Part shown: positions 1-11,099 of the stretch, piece by piece | Numbering within the stretch: position 1 is the stretch's first letter | Layout: each line of letters starts with the position of its first letter | Translations under genes and position numbers: made by a program | Notes under the pieces: model-generated | What the model was told of the DNA's origin: nothing | What the model saw: the letters and a program-made list of their open reading frames with translations, nothing else | Database searches by the model: none | From: Moniliella sp. 'wahieum' | Lineage: Eukaryota > Basidiomycota > Moniliellomycetes > Moniliellales > Moniliellaceae | Direction: 5' to 3' | Length of the DNA: 64,000 nt | Assembly (NCBI GenBank): GCA_003971905.1 | Contig: RSEE01000158.1 | Span: 39,388-103,387 of the forward strand

Positions 1-699
1 TTCGCCTGCACAGGATACCGCGTCAGATCAGAATCGCACCTTTGCGGGGGGGGAGAGGACCTACCTCGTCGCAAATCCCACAGCCGCAGTGTTTCATCGT
101 ACCCTCCGCTGGCCACCAGCGTTCCTTGGGGGTTAAATGCCACGCACAAGATCCAGCTCTTGTGGCCTTCCAGCGTGCGCGCCAACTCGCCCTGCAGGAG
201 AAGGAACAAGGTTAAGAGATGGCCAAGGGTTAAACGTGGGGGGGAGGTCACATACTGTCCGAGCATTCCACACCTTGACCATTTTGTCGTCGGAGGCAGA
301 GGCGACATAGGTCGAGTCGGGACTCCATGCCACGTCGGAGATGCCTTGCGTATGACCGCGGAGCGAGAAGAGCAGGCTGCCGGTTGGCAGCGACCAGACC
401 TGCACGACGCGGTCTGAGCCAGCGGAAGCCAGACGCGTACCGTCGGGGGAGAAAGCTAGGGCGGACACAGAGCGCGAGTGGCCATGGAGAGAGACGACTT
501 GCTGGTAGCTGGGGCTGGGATGTGAGGCAGTGAGAGGACCTGGGGTGGTGGAACTGAGCGCTTTTGCTGCTTGTGCTGGGTCAGGCTGCTGAGGCTGGGA
601 CTCCAGACGCCGGCGCTTGCTACTGGGCGCATCCTCCTCCTTGACGGGGTCCGAGCCGAGACACGTTTGTTCCTCCGAGTCGGGGCGAAGTACGAGCAT
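1..699 (-). CDS. WD40 protein, WDR5/Swd3-like (COMPASS subunit), 3' end outside window
   Basis: WDR5/Swd3 is a WD40 propeller that scaffolds the COMPASS histone H3K4 methyltransferase in the nucleus. Three exons are visible: 256-699, 65-191 and 1-5, with introns at 192-255 (GTATGT...CTGCAG) and 6-64 (GTAGGT...GTGCAG). Joining them keeps one open frame. After a Ser/Pro-rich leader of about 70 residues come successive WD repeats with GH...WD-type spacing: GHSRSVSALAFSPDG, GHTQGISDVAWSPDS and GHKSWILCVAFNP, ending in VWSL, VWNA and LWDL. The phrase GISDVAWSPDS closely matches the second repeat of WDR5. The ATG at 699 is preferred to upstream non-ATG openings. Only about three of seven blades are present because the gene leaves the window. 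Another WD40 protein is possible, but the order of repeats favours WDR5. No frameshift is seen. Confidence 0.75.
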
Positions 700-1137
700 G
701 GCGGCAGAATGTGGAGCTGCGTGGGAGCATCTGCTGTGGGGGTGGGAGGGGGGGGTCGGGCGAAGGGTGGGCGGAGGGCGAGAGTGGAGGGGCGGCGGTG
801 GAGAGCGTGTGGTGAGTGGAGGACCCAGCACCGGCGGCGGGCGTGGCCATGGAGAGGGCGGTGGTGGCGACGGGCACGACGGAGGGAGACGCGGCGGCGG
901 GAGCGTGGGGGCTGCTGTGGAACGCGTCGCGCAGCGTCGGGCGGGGACTCTAGCATCGGATCAGTGACCCTGGACCTGCGCCAGTTGGCCGGCGGCGGAA
1001 CAGACAGCGGCCGTTTCAAACGTTCATCCAATGGGCCGTCCATCGTCACGGGTCGGTCCTCGGCGCCGTTGCGCGTGGGCTCCGCTCTGCTCCGCTCGGG
1101 TGGCAGCCACGCTCCGCCGCCTCCGCCCTGCCCGTCC

Positions 1138-2756
1138 ATGCCGGCCCTGCGCTCCTTCCTGGCCGCGGCCTGGGTCCTGGGCTTGGGCCTGGTCGCCCGC
1201 CGCGTGAACGAGGAGGTGTCGGCGCCGTACATGGACGAGCTCTTCCATGCGCCCCAGGCAGCCGCCTACTGCCGCGGCGAGTGGCGCCGGTGGGACCCCA
1301 AGCTCACCACCCCGCCCGGCCTCTACCTCCTCTCTGTCCTGGGCGCCATCCCCCACCGCCTCCTCTCCGCACTGCCGTCCTTTTGCACGTCGCTGCCCTT
1401 CCTCCGCCTCGTGCCACTTCTGTCCCTCTTGGCGCTGCCGTGGCTCCTCGCCGCGCTGCGCTTCGCGTTGGCCCCCCCCGGCGGGGCCTACACCACTGCA
1501 CTGCTCGAAGGCTATGCCATCTCATCTCTCTCCCCGCTCTGGATGCTGGGCTTTCTGTACTACACTGATGTACCTAGTCTGGCCTCGTTCCTGCTCTGCT
1601 ATCTGTTGGCCACAAAACGGCACTACGCTTTGTCCTCCGTGGTACGTATTTTTCGGCTGATTCCTGGCAGCTCTCCTCTGACTGTGACTGCGGTGTTGAT
1701 ACCGGGTGCGCCTCGTAACGTCCAGATGGGCGTGGTCTCGCTTTTCTTCCGCCAGACAAACATCATCTGGGTCGCCTTTGTGGCCTGGACCGTGCTCCTG
1801 ACCGACCTGGAAGAGGGAGGGATGTACCTGCCTCCATTGTCCAGGCAAGCGCCTGGCCATTGCGTCCCTTGACCATGATGGCTCATAGCCTAACGCATCT
1901 TTCGTGGCCTGCCTGGCGGCGGGCTGCAACCCACCTAGCCTTCTACCTCCCTTCTCCCATCCTCTTTGCCGCGTTTTTGTATTGGAACGGCGGTATCGTT
2001 CTCGGGGACAAGAGCAACCACCAAGCTGGGCTTCACTTCATGCAGCTCCCGTACCTTGCGCTCTTCACTTCCCTCTTTGCGTGGCCGTACCTGTTCGCCT
2101 TGGCGGGAGGCACTGTGCGCGACTTGTGTACCGCCCAGTCGCGACGTACTAGGGCGACCGTGGCGCGTGGGTTTTTCGTGCTGTGCCTGGGGTTGGTGGC
2201 GCTGTCCGATGGGGCACGCTATTCCATCCTTTTCTCCTGGCTGACAACGCCCTATCCCTTCTACTTTCGTCGCCGTCGCTGGCCGGCCGGCGACGCGATA
2301 CGGCGCTGGTACCGCTGTATGCATTGAGTGTGCGCTTGTGGGCGGCGCCTGGCCCAGTCCCGCAGCCGCTCTGGCTCGTTGGCCTACTCGGTCTCGGCCC
2401 TGGTGCTCGTCCCGTCGCCGCTGCTGGAGCCACGGTACTTTGTGGTGCCGTACATTATCATGCGCCTAAACCTACCTGTACCTGGGTGCCGGCTGCGATG
2501 GGCGAGGCCCAGCGGACGAGGCGGACGAGAGGGACAAGACGGGCGATGCGGACGGTACGGAGGGGCTGCCGGCGCACGTATCGGATCCGAGAGATTCTCA
2601 GTGTGCCAATGTGCGCGACGGGTCGCTCCTGCGCCGCTGGGCCACTGTCGAGCTAGGATGGGCCATGGCTCTCAATCTTGTCACCATGTCCATCTTTCTC
2701 TACCGACGTTTTCGTGGCCGCAGGAGCCGGGGCAGGCCCAGCGGTTCATGTGGTGA
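1138..2756 (+). CDS. ALG10: Dol-P-Glc:Glc2Man9GlcNAc2-PP-Dol alpha-1,2-glucosyltransferase ALG10
   Basis: ALG10 (DIE2 family) adds the third and last glucose to the dolichol-linked oligosaccharide in the ER lumen before N-glycan transfer. The start at 1138 opens MPALRSFLAAAW, a hydrophobic first segment, followed by the family block YMDELFHAPQAAAYC and WDPKLTTPPGLYL. Later landmarks are RQTNIIWV, NGGIVLGDKSNH, HPFLLADN, LLEPRYFVVPYIIMRLN and the typical carboxy end QRFMW at 2754-2756. The protein has many hydrophobic helices, as expected for a 12-14-TM glucosyltransferase. One intron is at 1642-1725 (GTACGT...CCAG, 84 nt, no stop in frame). Frame changes near 1855-1870, 2245-2255 and 2320-2700 break the gene. 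Each restores a family motif in another frame, so single-base indels are likely. It converges on the 94-aa gene at 3073. Confidence 0.92.
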
Positions 2757-3072
2757 CCACCGTGTCCCACTTCCGTCACGATTGTCCGTTGCGGGATGCG
2801 TAGAGGACGGGCGAACGAACGCCAGGCAAGAAGGTCTCCACCTATTAGAAGGATACGCCAACCCAACCCCGCCTGTCCAGTTTGCCCTTGATCCCAGCGG
2901 CTCCACCCCCTGGATCCCATACTGCACTGCACTTTCCTACAACGCCCCCGGACTAGCTCGCACTTTCCATGGCCACGCCCCGCTCCATACCAAAGCATAC
3001 TCATAACTCAAGGTGGTGTGGTACGCATGATGCTATTGGCCTGACGCCGCCCCCACAGGCACCCACTTCATT

Positions 3073-3414
3073 TTAGATCGTGGGGTCTTCCACGGGCTTG
3101 GGGCCCTGGCCACCGGGACCGCCGGTGTGGTCGTAGTCTGGCCAAGCAGGGGCACCAAAGGGAGACAAGTCAGCAGAGTCTAGGGAAAGCCGAGAACAGC
3201 ATATGAAAGCAAGGCGGAAAGAGGGGTTGTTCGTACCAGCTGGATTTGCTCGTGGTGCCCGACTGGAGCGAGGTGTGCTTGGGATTTGAGGTTTGCCCTC
3301 TGCCTTGAGCTGCTGGTTGAGTTGCAGGCGCTCCTGCTCTGCCTCGGCGGCTTGCTGTGGTGTTTGGCCGGCCTTGGCGCCAGGAAGGGATTCGTTGAAC
3401 GTGGCCTGGACCAT
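3073..3414 (-). CDS. Small uncharacterised protein, 94 aa
   Basis: Function unknown. The start at 3414 opens MVQATFNESLPGAKAGQT. A single intron at 3180-3236 (GTACGA...CCCTAG, 57 nt) joins exon 3237-3414 to exon 3073-3179. The spliced frame is 285 nt including TAA, with no frameshift. The N-terminal half holds a Gln/Glu-rich stretch (about residues 22-45, QQAAEAEQERLQLNQQLKAE) likely to form a short helix or coiled coil. The C-terminal half is Pro/Gly-rich, with PAWPDYDHTGGPGGQGPKP near the end. There is no signal peptide, membrane segment or cysteine. Small soluble proteins of this kind with helical then disordered halves occur in fungal stress-response sets, but that is only an analogy. Clean splicing supports a real gene. 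Confidence 0.65.
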   Translation of the reverse strand: MVQATFNESLPGAKAGQTPQQAAEAEQERLQLNQQLKAEGKPQIPSTPRSSRAPRANPAGTNNPSFRLAFICCSRLSLDSADLSPFGAPAWPDYDHTGGPGGQGPKPVEDPTI

Positions 3415-4461
3415 GGTTAGGCGGGTAGGGGGGGTGGGGAGCACAATCGATGGCGGAGACCGGGATGGGGTGGACGTGCGAGAGAGGAGGGTAGGGGGGA
3501 GGGCGATATATACACCCCCGACCTGCTGGATGGAGCCGAGGGAGGGGATGGACGAGGCCGCTGCGTTGGTGAGACGCTCTCGATCCGCACAGCGCATCTG
3601 CTTCGCCGCGTAGCGCTAAGCTCCATCGCCAACCCGATCGCAGTGACTTCTTTGCCGTCCCGGAGCCCCCCTTCCAATATGCCCCTGGTGACGTCAATTC
3701 CCGCGAGTACTAGCATCGACGTATGTGCGTGCCCCTCCACACCCCCCTCTCCTCGACTCGTCTTGCCTGTCCGATTCTCCTGCCCCCCTCGCTAGGCTCG
3801 GGGTACGCGTGCAGAGCAGATGTGGCGAGGAAAGCATAGGGAAGGCGGCGGAGCAGCAGGCACGTCAATAGCATTTAATTGAGCAAGGCGGTTCAACGTG
3901 ATTGGAGAGAAGATCGGAGGAGTGGGCGACTGAATCCTGCGTCATCACGTCATCTTACATCATAAGCACTAATCATTTGTTGCATCAACATCGCAGCGAT
4001 CGTTACGCTGGTCGGCCTGCGGCCTGACTGAGGCCTGGGTCCCGAGTCGAGCCTGAACCAGCCATCGCCCTGATGGCCACAACGTAGGACACATCGGAGC
4101 GCAAGCGCGGGCGCATGCCCGCCGAGTGAAGGCCGTGCACGATACTATGGGATCAAAAGCCGGGACCGAGTCCCTCCGAGCGCAGTACCAAGAGAAAAAT
4201 GCACGACCCGCGTCCCCACCACGCAGCAAGCCGAGACAAGAATGTCCTGGGTTTTCGCACTGCGGGAAAGGGGTACAGGCGGAAGGCACCCCCTTTTAGG
4301 AATGTGTAGATATGGGTAGAGAACATGGAAATAGTGACATCATACATCTGGCCATCCACCAGTGTGGGAAGGGGTGGGGGGGTGGGGGGGTATGGTACAG
4401 AAACAGAGGACAAGGGAGAGGGACGATCGCGCCGAGCAAAAGCCACGGCGTCCCCCAGAGC
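3415..4461. other. Intergenic, no gene recognised
   Basis: About 1 kb between two genes on the minus strand. It would hold the promoter of the 94-aa gene and the 3' end of the Mis14-like gene. Short open frames on both strands have no family motifs and look like GC-rich background. A G-run tract with GGTGGGGGG blocks lies at about 4370-4395. Confidence 0.5.
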
Positions 4462-5279
4462 TTAGGACTTCGCATCGCCACCCTGATCCTGAGGAGGTTG
4501 TGTGAGCCGTTTGATCAGTTCGGTGGCTTGGCGAGCGGCCAAGCTCTGGGGGAAGTGACTGGTGGAGCAAAGCAGAGGTTAGAACCCGATCGAGCGGGTG
4601 CATGACATGGGAAAGGAAAGCTGGGAAAGACGTACGAGTTCCAGCTGCTCGGTATCGCGCAAGGCGGCACTGAGGTGCGAGCCTGCTGATCCCTGCGTTC
4701 GGCATTGGGGAGAGGGGGGAAGAGGTTGAGTGGCAGTGTGTTGCAGGAGGGCCTTGTGAGCGCGGCCTGCGTCGCTCGGGCGTGCGTCCAAAGCAGCTTG
4801 GACCTTGCCGCGACCCTCTCACGGTCCTCCCGTGCTTCACGGCGTGCTCTCGGAATCTCCTTCCGCCCACGCACGGCCGGTCTCGGTCAGCTCCTCCACA
4901 CGGCCGTCAGCTGAGCCACACGCGCTGCAGGTCAACGTCAAACGCTTCGGTGTGACTCGACGCTGGGAGAGCAGCGCCCTGTGCGGTCCATGGCACACCG
5001 TCTACTTCGATATTGGGAAGGAGGCGCGCGCGGGCATTGGCAAGCCACTGGGGAAGGGTATGCAGAGCGTCAGCTAGGACGGTGGGGCGGTGGGGAGGCA
5101 GGGGGCGATGGACGTACGTCGTCAACGGCGGAGGAGCTTGCGCTCGTCGGCGGCACTGCGGAGCGGGAGGAGGAGAGCTGCTTGCGTGCCAGGTCGTGCG
5201 CATGGGACGTAAGCGCAGCGAAGGCCCACTCGAGGTCGCCTTCGGTGGCGAGCTCCAGCTTGGCAAAGTTTTCGGGCAT
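4462..5279 (-). CDS. Probable kinetochore protein Mis14/Nsl1 (MIND complex)
   Basis: Mis14/Nsl1 is one of four subunits of the Mis12/MIND complex linking CENP-C-bound chromatin to Ndc80. The start at 5279 reads MPENFAKLELATEGDLEWAF, resembling the family opening in which a short strand is followed by a 'DL' helix and LARKQL. After a Ser/Ala linker an intron at 5048-5117 (GTACGT, CTGAC branch, CCCCAG) leads to WLANARARLLPNIEVDG. An acidic 'FDVDLQ' and a VEELTET coiled-coil region with RRKEIP/RAR follow, then a Lys/Arg-rich helix. A second intron is near 4559-4635, and the last exon reads SLAARQATELIKRL, ending in TAA at 4462. At least two single-base errors near 4905-4930 break the frame. Order and length (about 220 aa) fit Mis14; sequence identity in this family is low, so the call is tentative. 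Confidence 0.58.
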
Positions 5280-7026
5280 GGCCGGGATGGAGGTGGAGGC
5301 GTGGCAGCCGGGGCGGTTGGGTGGGTGCGTGTGGATGGGGCGGCCCAGGGGGGGAGTGTATGGGATTGCGCCGACCAACCCAACGCGTGGGGAACGTTAC
5401 CAGTCACGTGGCTGGTGACTTGGCGATCTACATCGCAACATGGCCTACGTCGCCGCCTGGCTATGGCAGCTCACATCGTCTGCTTAGCTAATCTTTTCGT
5501 GCCGTCGGTGGCGGGCTGCTGAATAAGCAGCTGCAGCATGGGGACTGGTCGCCTGGGGCTGCGCTCGGGCCTGCTCGGCACGGACACGGAAGCAACGGTA
5601 GTAACTACCAAGTGATCTCGCGATCGACCAGCGAGGTAGATAGAGCGAACTCAGCGCTAGCCGCCTGAGCCTCTGGGTGTCAGCACTGGCGCCTAGCTGG
5701 GCGCTCAGCGTCAGCAAGGATCGATGTTCAAGGTCCCAAGCCATGTGCGGCGCCGCCGGGAATAGCGGCGTTTACACCGGCGCCATCCAAGTCCATGGAC
5801 GAGCGATGCGAATGTAAGTACTGGTGACATGTTTGCTGGTGGCCAGGCACCGAAACTACCCGGTGGTGGCAGGGTGTGTGTCTGGCTGGCTGGCACCCAG
5901 AGAGCAAGCCGATCGGAGAGAAGACACTCTACGAGGGTAAGGCCTAAGGAGGGGTAACCGGGAAGGTTGCCCTCTCTGCCCCCCTCCACGCCCGCTGCCA
6001 GCAGTGGAGGGCCCAGTGATGTGCAGACGACGAAGGAGAGGCGGTGAGTGCGACTTGGACTGGATTGGAGTGAAGCTTGAAGCTTGAAGCTTGAAGATGG
6101 AATGGCCGGCTGGTCAATGCGTGAGCGCTGAGTAGCTGAGCGCGTGAGGCGGCGATAATGAAACGCAAGCATACAGGCGTGCTGTGGGAAGGATGCGCGT
6201 TTTGTTTGGGGAGACGCCTGACCAGTGCCGGCTGATGCCGGCTGGTACGGGGTGCCGACGCAAGCAGCAGGGAGGCTTACGTGCTTGCGCGCTTAGCGCT
6301 TGCGACGCACGGGGGCGGGGAAGGGGAGTGGGTGAATACGGAGCCACCGGGCGAGTACGGAACGCACTGATCATCCATTCGCCGCAATCCGGGGTGGGCA
6401 AGCGCGGAGCCGCGGGCGGTGCAAATAAGCGTACGCAGCCAGCCACAGCGCAGTGCGTGTGCCCCCATGCGGCCGGGGCAGGGGGCAGCGAAGCGCCTCG
6501 GGAGGCAGTCTGGGGCGCGCTGGGATCTGGGGCCCCGGGGAGCGGTCGGACTGAGTACGGGCTGATACGCGAAGGGCCGCAGCGGATAGTCGATGGCGCC
6601 CACCAGGCAGCACAGGGCAGCACACCGCACCCACGGCCCGGCGCCGCCCGGCCGACCGCAGCGCCGCCCATGCCGCTGCCAGCCGCGGCCAGGCGCTGCC
6701 CCCCGCCGCCCTCCCGCGCGCGCACACGCAGCTGCCCAATCAGGACGCAGCCAGTGCCCCCCTGCTGCGTCCGCAAGCGCAAGGGCCGCGTGGGGCTGCG
6801 CTAAAGTACAGCCCCAGAGTAGGGTTGGTGCGGAGCATGTGCTCCCGTGCCAGCCGGAGCGAGCAGCCGCAGCCTCCACGCCCCCCCCAGAAGCACGCCC
6901 CACCAGCCACGGCCCACCCGCATTTGTCAGCCTGCTGCGCGCGCTACTTGGGGCGAATCTTACGCCCGCCCTTCTGCTTCCGGCCCCCACCACCACCACC
7001 ACCCCCACCCTCTCTGCGCATCCGCC
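5280..7026. other. Divergent intergenic region between Mis14-like gene and IDH
   Basis: 1.7 kb separating two divergently transcribed genes. It should contain both promoters. A triplet of GAAGCTT units lies at about 6072-6096 and a GC-rich block rises toward the IDH start (6600-7000). Long open frames on both strands in 6114-7030 are codon-background artefacts: they overlap each other and have no domain signature. A CACC/CCACC repeat is at 6988-7011 just before the IDH start. Confidence 0.5.
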
Positions 7027-8404
7027 ATGAGTCCGTCCCCTCCCCTCCCGTGTCCTGCCTCACGCCCCTGCGCCCGTCTTCTCGCATCTCGACTGACTCC
7101 TGTCCTTCTCTGCAGCCTTCAGAAGATCAAGGTTGCCAACCCCGTCGTCGAGCTCGACGGGGACGAGATGACACGCATCATTGGCAGAAGATCCGGGAGG
7201 AGCTCATCCTGCCCTTCCTCGACATTGACCTCAAGTACTGTACGTCCCCTGCGCTTCATCCGACCGGCCCTGTTCCTAACCTTTTCCCACTCCCCTGCCC
7301 CTCCCCTCTAGACGATCTTGCATTGAGCACCGCGATGCGACCGACGACAAGGTCACCGAGTCGGCCGAGGCCCATCCTCAAGTACAAGGTTGGTGTCAAG
7401 TGCGCCACCATTACCCGGACGAGGCGCGGGTAGAGGAGTTCAAGCTCAAGAAGATGTGGCTCTCGCCCAACGGCACGATCCGCAACATTCTGGGTGGCAC
7501 CGTCTTCCGCGAGCCGATTGTGCTCAAGTCCACCCGGCCCCATCCCGGGCTGGACCAAGCCCATCGTGCTCGGCCGCCACGCGTTTGGCGACCAGTACCG
7601 GGTGTGAAACTTTGTGGTGGACAAGCCGGGCAAGTTCAAGATTGTCTACACGGGACGATGGATCGGAGACCAAGGAGTGGGATGTGTTTGACTACCCGCG
7701 GTGGTGGTGTTGGTCTGGGCATGTACAACGACCGAGAGCATCATTGGCTTGCCCACGCTTCCTTCAAGATGGCGATTGAGAAGAAGAGAGCCTCTACCTC
7801 AGCACCAAGAACACGATTCTCAAGGCGTACGATGGCAAGTTCAAGGATGTGTTCCAGGAGATTTACGAGGCCAAGTACAAGCCCGAGTTTGAAAAGCTCG
7901 GCATCTGGTACGAGCACCGCCTGATGACGACATGGTGGCCCAGGCCACCAAGTCGTCGGGCGGGTTTGTGTGGGCGTGCAAGAACTACGATGGCGACGTG
8001 CAGTCGGATGTGTGGCGCAGGGCTTTGGCTCGCTGGGGATGATGACTCGGAGCTGATCACGCCGGATGGGGATGTGATCGAAGCCGAGGCGGCGCACGGC
8101 ACGGTCACTCGGCATTACCGCCAGCACCAGCAGGGCAAGGAGACGTCGACCAACTCGGTTGCCTCATCTAGCCTGGACGCGTGGACTCAAGTTCCGCGGC
8201 AAGCTGGATGGCAACCAGGCCCTGATCGACTTTGCGACGGCGCTGGAAGATGCGTGCGTCGAAAGCATTGACCGTGATGGCATCATGACCAAGGACCTGG
8301 CGCTGTCGGTGCACGGCAAGGACCTCAAGCGGGAGCACTATGTACTGACGTTTGAGTACCTGGACCATTGTGCGCGACCTGCTCAAGGCCAAGCTGGGCG
8401 CTAA
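7027..8404 (+). CDS. IDP1: NADP-dependent isocitrate dehydrogenase, multiple frameshifts
   Basis: Catalyses oxidative decarboxylation of isocitrate to 2-oxoglutarate with production of NADPH. A short first exon at 7027 (ATGAG...) is followed by an intron to 7115 (CTGAC branch, TGCAG). Then come [20 protein letters not shown], the classic N-terminus, and a second intron at 7240-7311 (GTACGT...CTAG). Further landmarks are [87 protein letters not shown] and [20 protein letters not shown]. No mitochondrial or clear peroxisomal signal is visible, which suggests a cytosolic form, but the ends are uncertain. At least eight single-base gains or losses break the frame, mainly in 2-4 nt homopolymers (for example near 7182, 7320, 7372 and 7414). 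The stop given is the TAA at 8402 in the last plausible frame. Confidence 0.9.
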
Positions 8405-9574
8405 TGCTGTGTATATCCAATGCCCACCGGTGCATTGCTTTTCAGGGCGACTGCGAGCCCGAGTGCGGGATGCGCTGTTACCAGATGATTGCATGCGATG
8501 CGACATGTGTAAGAGAGACGAAAGAGCAAACACAGTGGATGTCATGATGTGTTTCCTTGCAGCATGAGAGCCGAGGGAGCGCGCTCGGCAGGGCTACAGA
8601 CGAGAGTACATTCCTCACCTCTGCGGGAAGGTTGGCGCGGACAGATGCATCACGCGGCCAGTCGGAGGTAAGCGGTACGGTACGACCAAGACCGGTAACG
8701 TGTAACACCGTAGGTGCTGGTACAACGAGGTAGGATATCGGGAACTTGGTGGTGGTTACCAGCGCCATGACCGCAGCGTGTGGCGGTGTGTGCTGTCTCG
8801 AGCGGGTGCCGCGCTGCAACACACCTTCGCAAGTCTTACTTGAGTTAGAAGTTCATTACTGAAAAAACGTCTTTGTCGAGGTACCCAGCCCGCCACGCCG
8901 GTTTTCCAAGCCTCCTCGCCCACCCAAACTCAAACGTCAGTGCGTCAGTGGGTATTATGAGGAGACGTTGGGGCGTGAGAACTCATCTAGTAGCAGGGGA
9001 GCGGATATGCGCAGCAGGTGCATGATCCCATCGACCAGGGGTTGGCGATGGCGGGGGCGGGGTGATACACCTTCAAGAGAGGCCTTCAACAAAGGCCTTC
9101 CAGCTAGGAGAGCAACACGAAGCGCCCAACCCCCCTGGCCCTTGGCTGCCTCCCGGCTACAGTTGTGGGGGCGGACTGATTCGGATCCGCACTACCGCCC
9201 TCCTGTGTCCTTCACCATGCCCATGCCCAGTCCGTAGAGGCCAGTTTCTTCGGGTCTGAGATCTGACAGACTTTCCGGCCCGCGGCGACGCCTCTCTTCC
9301 ACTCCTGATGACGCCGAGCTGGATTCAAGGTCTACCTGGCTCTCTGACATGGGACCGATGGCACCAGGCGATTAGTTGGACAGTCTTCCAACGCTCCCTC
9401 GGAAGAACAAGACCAGAGGGTTTGAGAGTCAGATCCCCTCTCCTGTACGTTTGTTACCAACCAGTGTACCTAGCAGTATTTTTCATGCATGTGTATTGTA
9501 TGCGCATCTATCACGTCTTTCCCTGCCCGATGACGCATGGGCAGCAGTGGGTAGAAGGCGGATGGTTGGTGGGT
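8405..9574. other. Intergenic between convergent genes, nothing recognised
   Basis: About 1.2 kb between the 3' ends of IDH (+) and the amine oxidase gene (-). Short open frames lack domain motifs. No tRNA, repeat array or transposon end was seen. Confidence 0.5.
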
Positions 9575-10938
9575 TTAGTAGGCTGCCGGGGGAAACGAGG
9601 GCAGGTCCATCCCGGCCTGCTCGAGCATATCCTCGGCGGCCCGGAGACCCGAGCGGTAAGCGCCGTGCACGCAGCCCGCGCCATCCCAAACGGTATGTTC
9701 GCCGGCAAAGGCGATTTTGTCATGGCCGTCGATGAAAGGCTGGACCATCTCGGGGTAGCTCTGACCAATCCTTCTTGCCGAATACGAGCCGCGGAAGAGC
9801 GGGTCCTGGGTCCACTGCGACACTTGGACCAGTTTCGGCTGTGGAACAGGGCGGGAGCGGTCTTTTCGGATGGCCTCGAGGGACGGACGAAGTAGGTTGT
9901 AGACCGCGGCAGGGGTGGGAGTGCGTTCCAGCTCCTGGGTCAAGGGGGGGCCGGTAAGCGCGAGGAGCAGCGCGCCGCGCTCCGGGGCAAAGTGGATGAA
10001 CGGGTTGACGAAAGTGACGGGTCGTTGGAGCGGGGGCAAGACAGCGTCCAGAGGTTCATCGACTAGGACCGTGAGCAAATCGGCCTCGGGCCGCCACCAC
10101 ACCTCGTCGAACACAAGGAACGCCTTGCCCAGAGCGGCAATGTCGGTCGTCTGGATTGACTGCGTCAAGGCACGAGGCAAAGGGGGTGTGAAGAGGCCAG
10201 TTTCCAGGCCCCCTTGAGTGCACCCATTGGCATGGTACAAACCACCCCGTCCACCTCCACTGTACGCTTGGCCGTGCCCCCTGAACACCGCGCGTTGTCT
10301 GACTGACAGAGGTAACCGGCTCCCCCAAATGAAGTGAGACTAAGGCAGCGTTCCGCTGGGCCCACACCAAGTCCCACACCTTACGCATCCCACCTAGGAC
10401 AAACGCATCGCGGCCGAGCGAACCGTGGACGGCTTCGGGCTGGGATATCCTCCCATGCCTGGGCCGTGAAGTGCTCGTTCTCCTGCAGCATGCGGCCAGC
10501 GAGGCGGCGCTGCTGCTCCGTGATCAAGGGGGCCTTGGCAAGAAAGTCAAGGACAAAGGTGCGCAGAGAGACCATAGGGGCGCATGCGCTTCGTCTGCAT
10601 GGTAGGCCAAGGCAATCGCTTGCTCCACCTCGGTCTTGGCCGGGGAAGCACGTGTGTTGCTGCCCACCACCTCACCGGAGGGGAGAATGTACTGGGTAAG
10701 TGCGTCGCTGTAGGCCATCTCCACCCCCGCTTTGAGCGCGAGGGGGAAGAGAGGGTTGACCAGCGTCTCGTGCAACCAGGAGGCGCCTAGGTCCACCTCT
10801 CCGTCCAGCAGAGGGGCAGCGCACACGGCCGCCGAGCTCCTGGGACGCTTCGAACAGCACCACTTCCACCCCGGCCTTGGTGAGATGAGCGGTGGCGGCG
10901 GCGCCGGCCATGCCGCCTCCAATGACGCATACACGCAT
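9575..10938 (-). CDS. FAD-dependent amine oxidase (polyamine oxidase-like)
   Basis: Flavin amine oxidases (Fms1/PAO/LSD1 fold) oxidise amines such as polyamines using O2. The start at 10938 opens MRVCVIGGGMAGAAATAHL, a perfect GxGxxG dinucleotide-binding motif. It is followed by VEVVLFEASQELGGR, the ribose-binding acidic residue and GG doublet of the family. Next come DLGASWLH, then a central substrate domain (LYHANG...GLETGLFTPPLP), FLVFDEVWW and FVNPFIHF. The C-terminal FAD motif is FAGEHTVWDGAGCVHGAYRSGLRAAEDML. The protein is about 450 aa with no signal peptide. Frame changes near 10835, 10560, 10400 and 10280 break the gene at places where the family sequence continues in another frame. 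The stop TAA is at 9575. Substrate is not predictable from the sequence. A GTCACTAG repeat lies 40 bp upstream. Confidence 0.85.
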
Positions 10939-10978
10939 GCTGGCAAGGGGAGGTGGAGGACGGGGTCGGGATGGGGCC

Positions 10979-10993
10979 GTCACTAGTCACTAG
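10979..10993. repeat. GTCACTAG tandem palindromic motif
   Basis: Two overlapping GTCACTAG units (15 bp) 40 bp upstream of the amine oxidase start. The same word occurs at 18612-18628 and, degenerated, at 38377-38412, each time in intergenic DNA. Confidence 0.7.
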
Positions 10994-11099
10994 CATTCTT
11001 CGTCTTTTATGACGCTGGGCCAGCCACAGGAACATCGGGTCGCTGTCTCAGCCCATGAGCTGATCACGCCAACCCTATTTTTTCTTCCGGGCAGCTGGT

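Noticed and set aside
571..1137. N-terminal extension of ALG10 from 571
   Set aside because: Overlaps the first exon and promoter of the WD40 gene and lacks family similarity; the ATG at 1138 gives the usual ALG10 opening.
6114..7030. Long overlapping open frames on both strands before IDH
   Set aside because: High GC makes stop codons rare on all frames; no motif, and the frames overlap the IDH promoter and each other.
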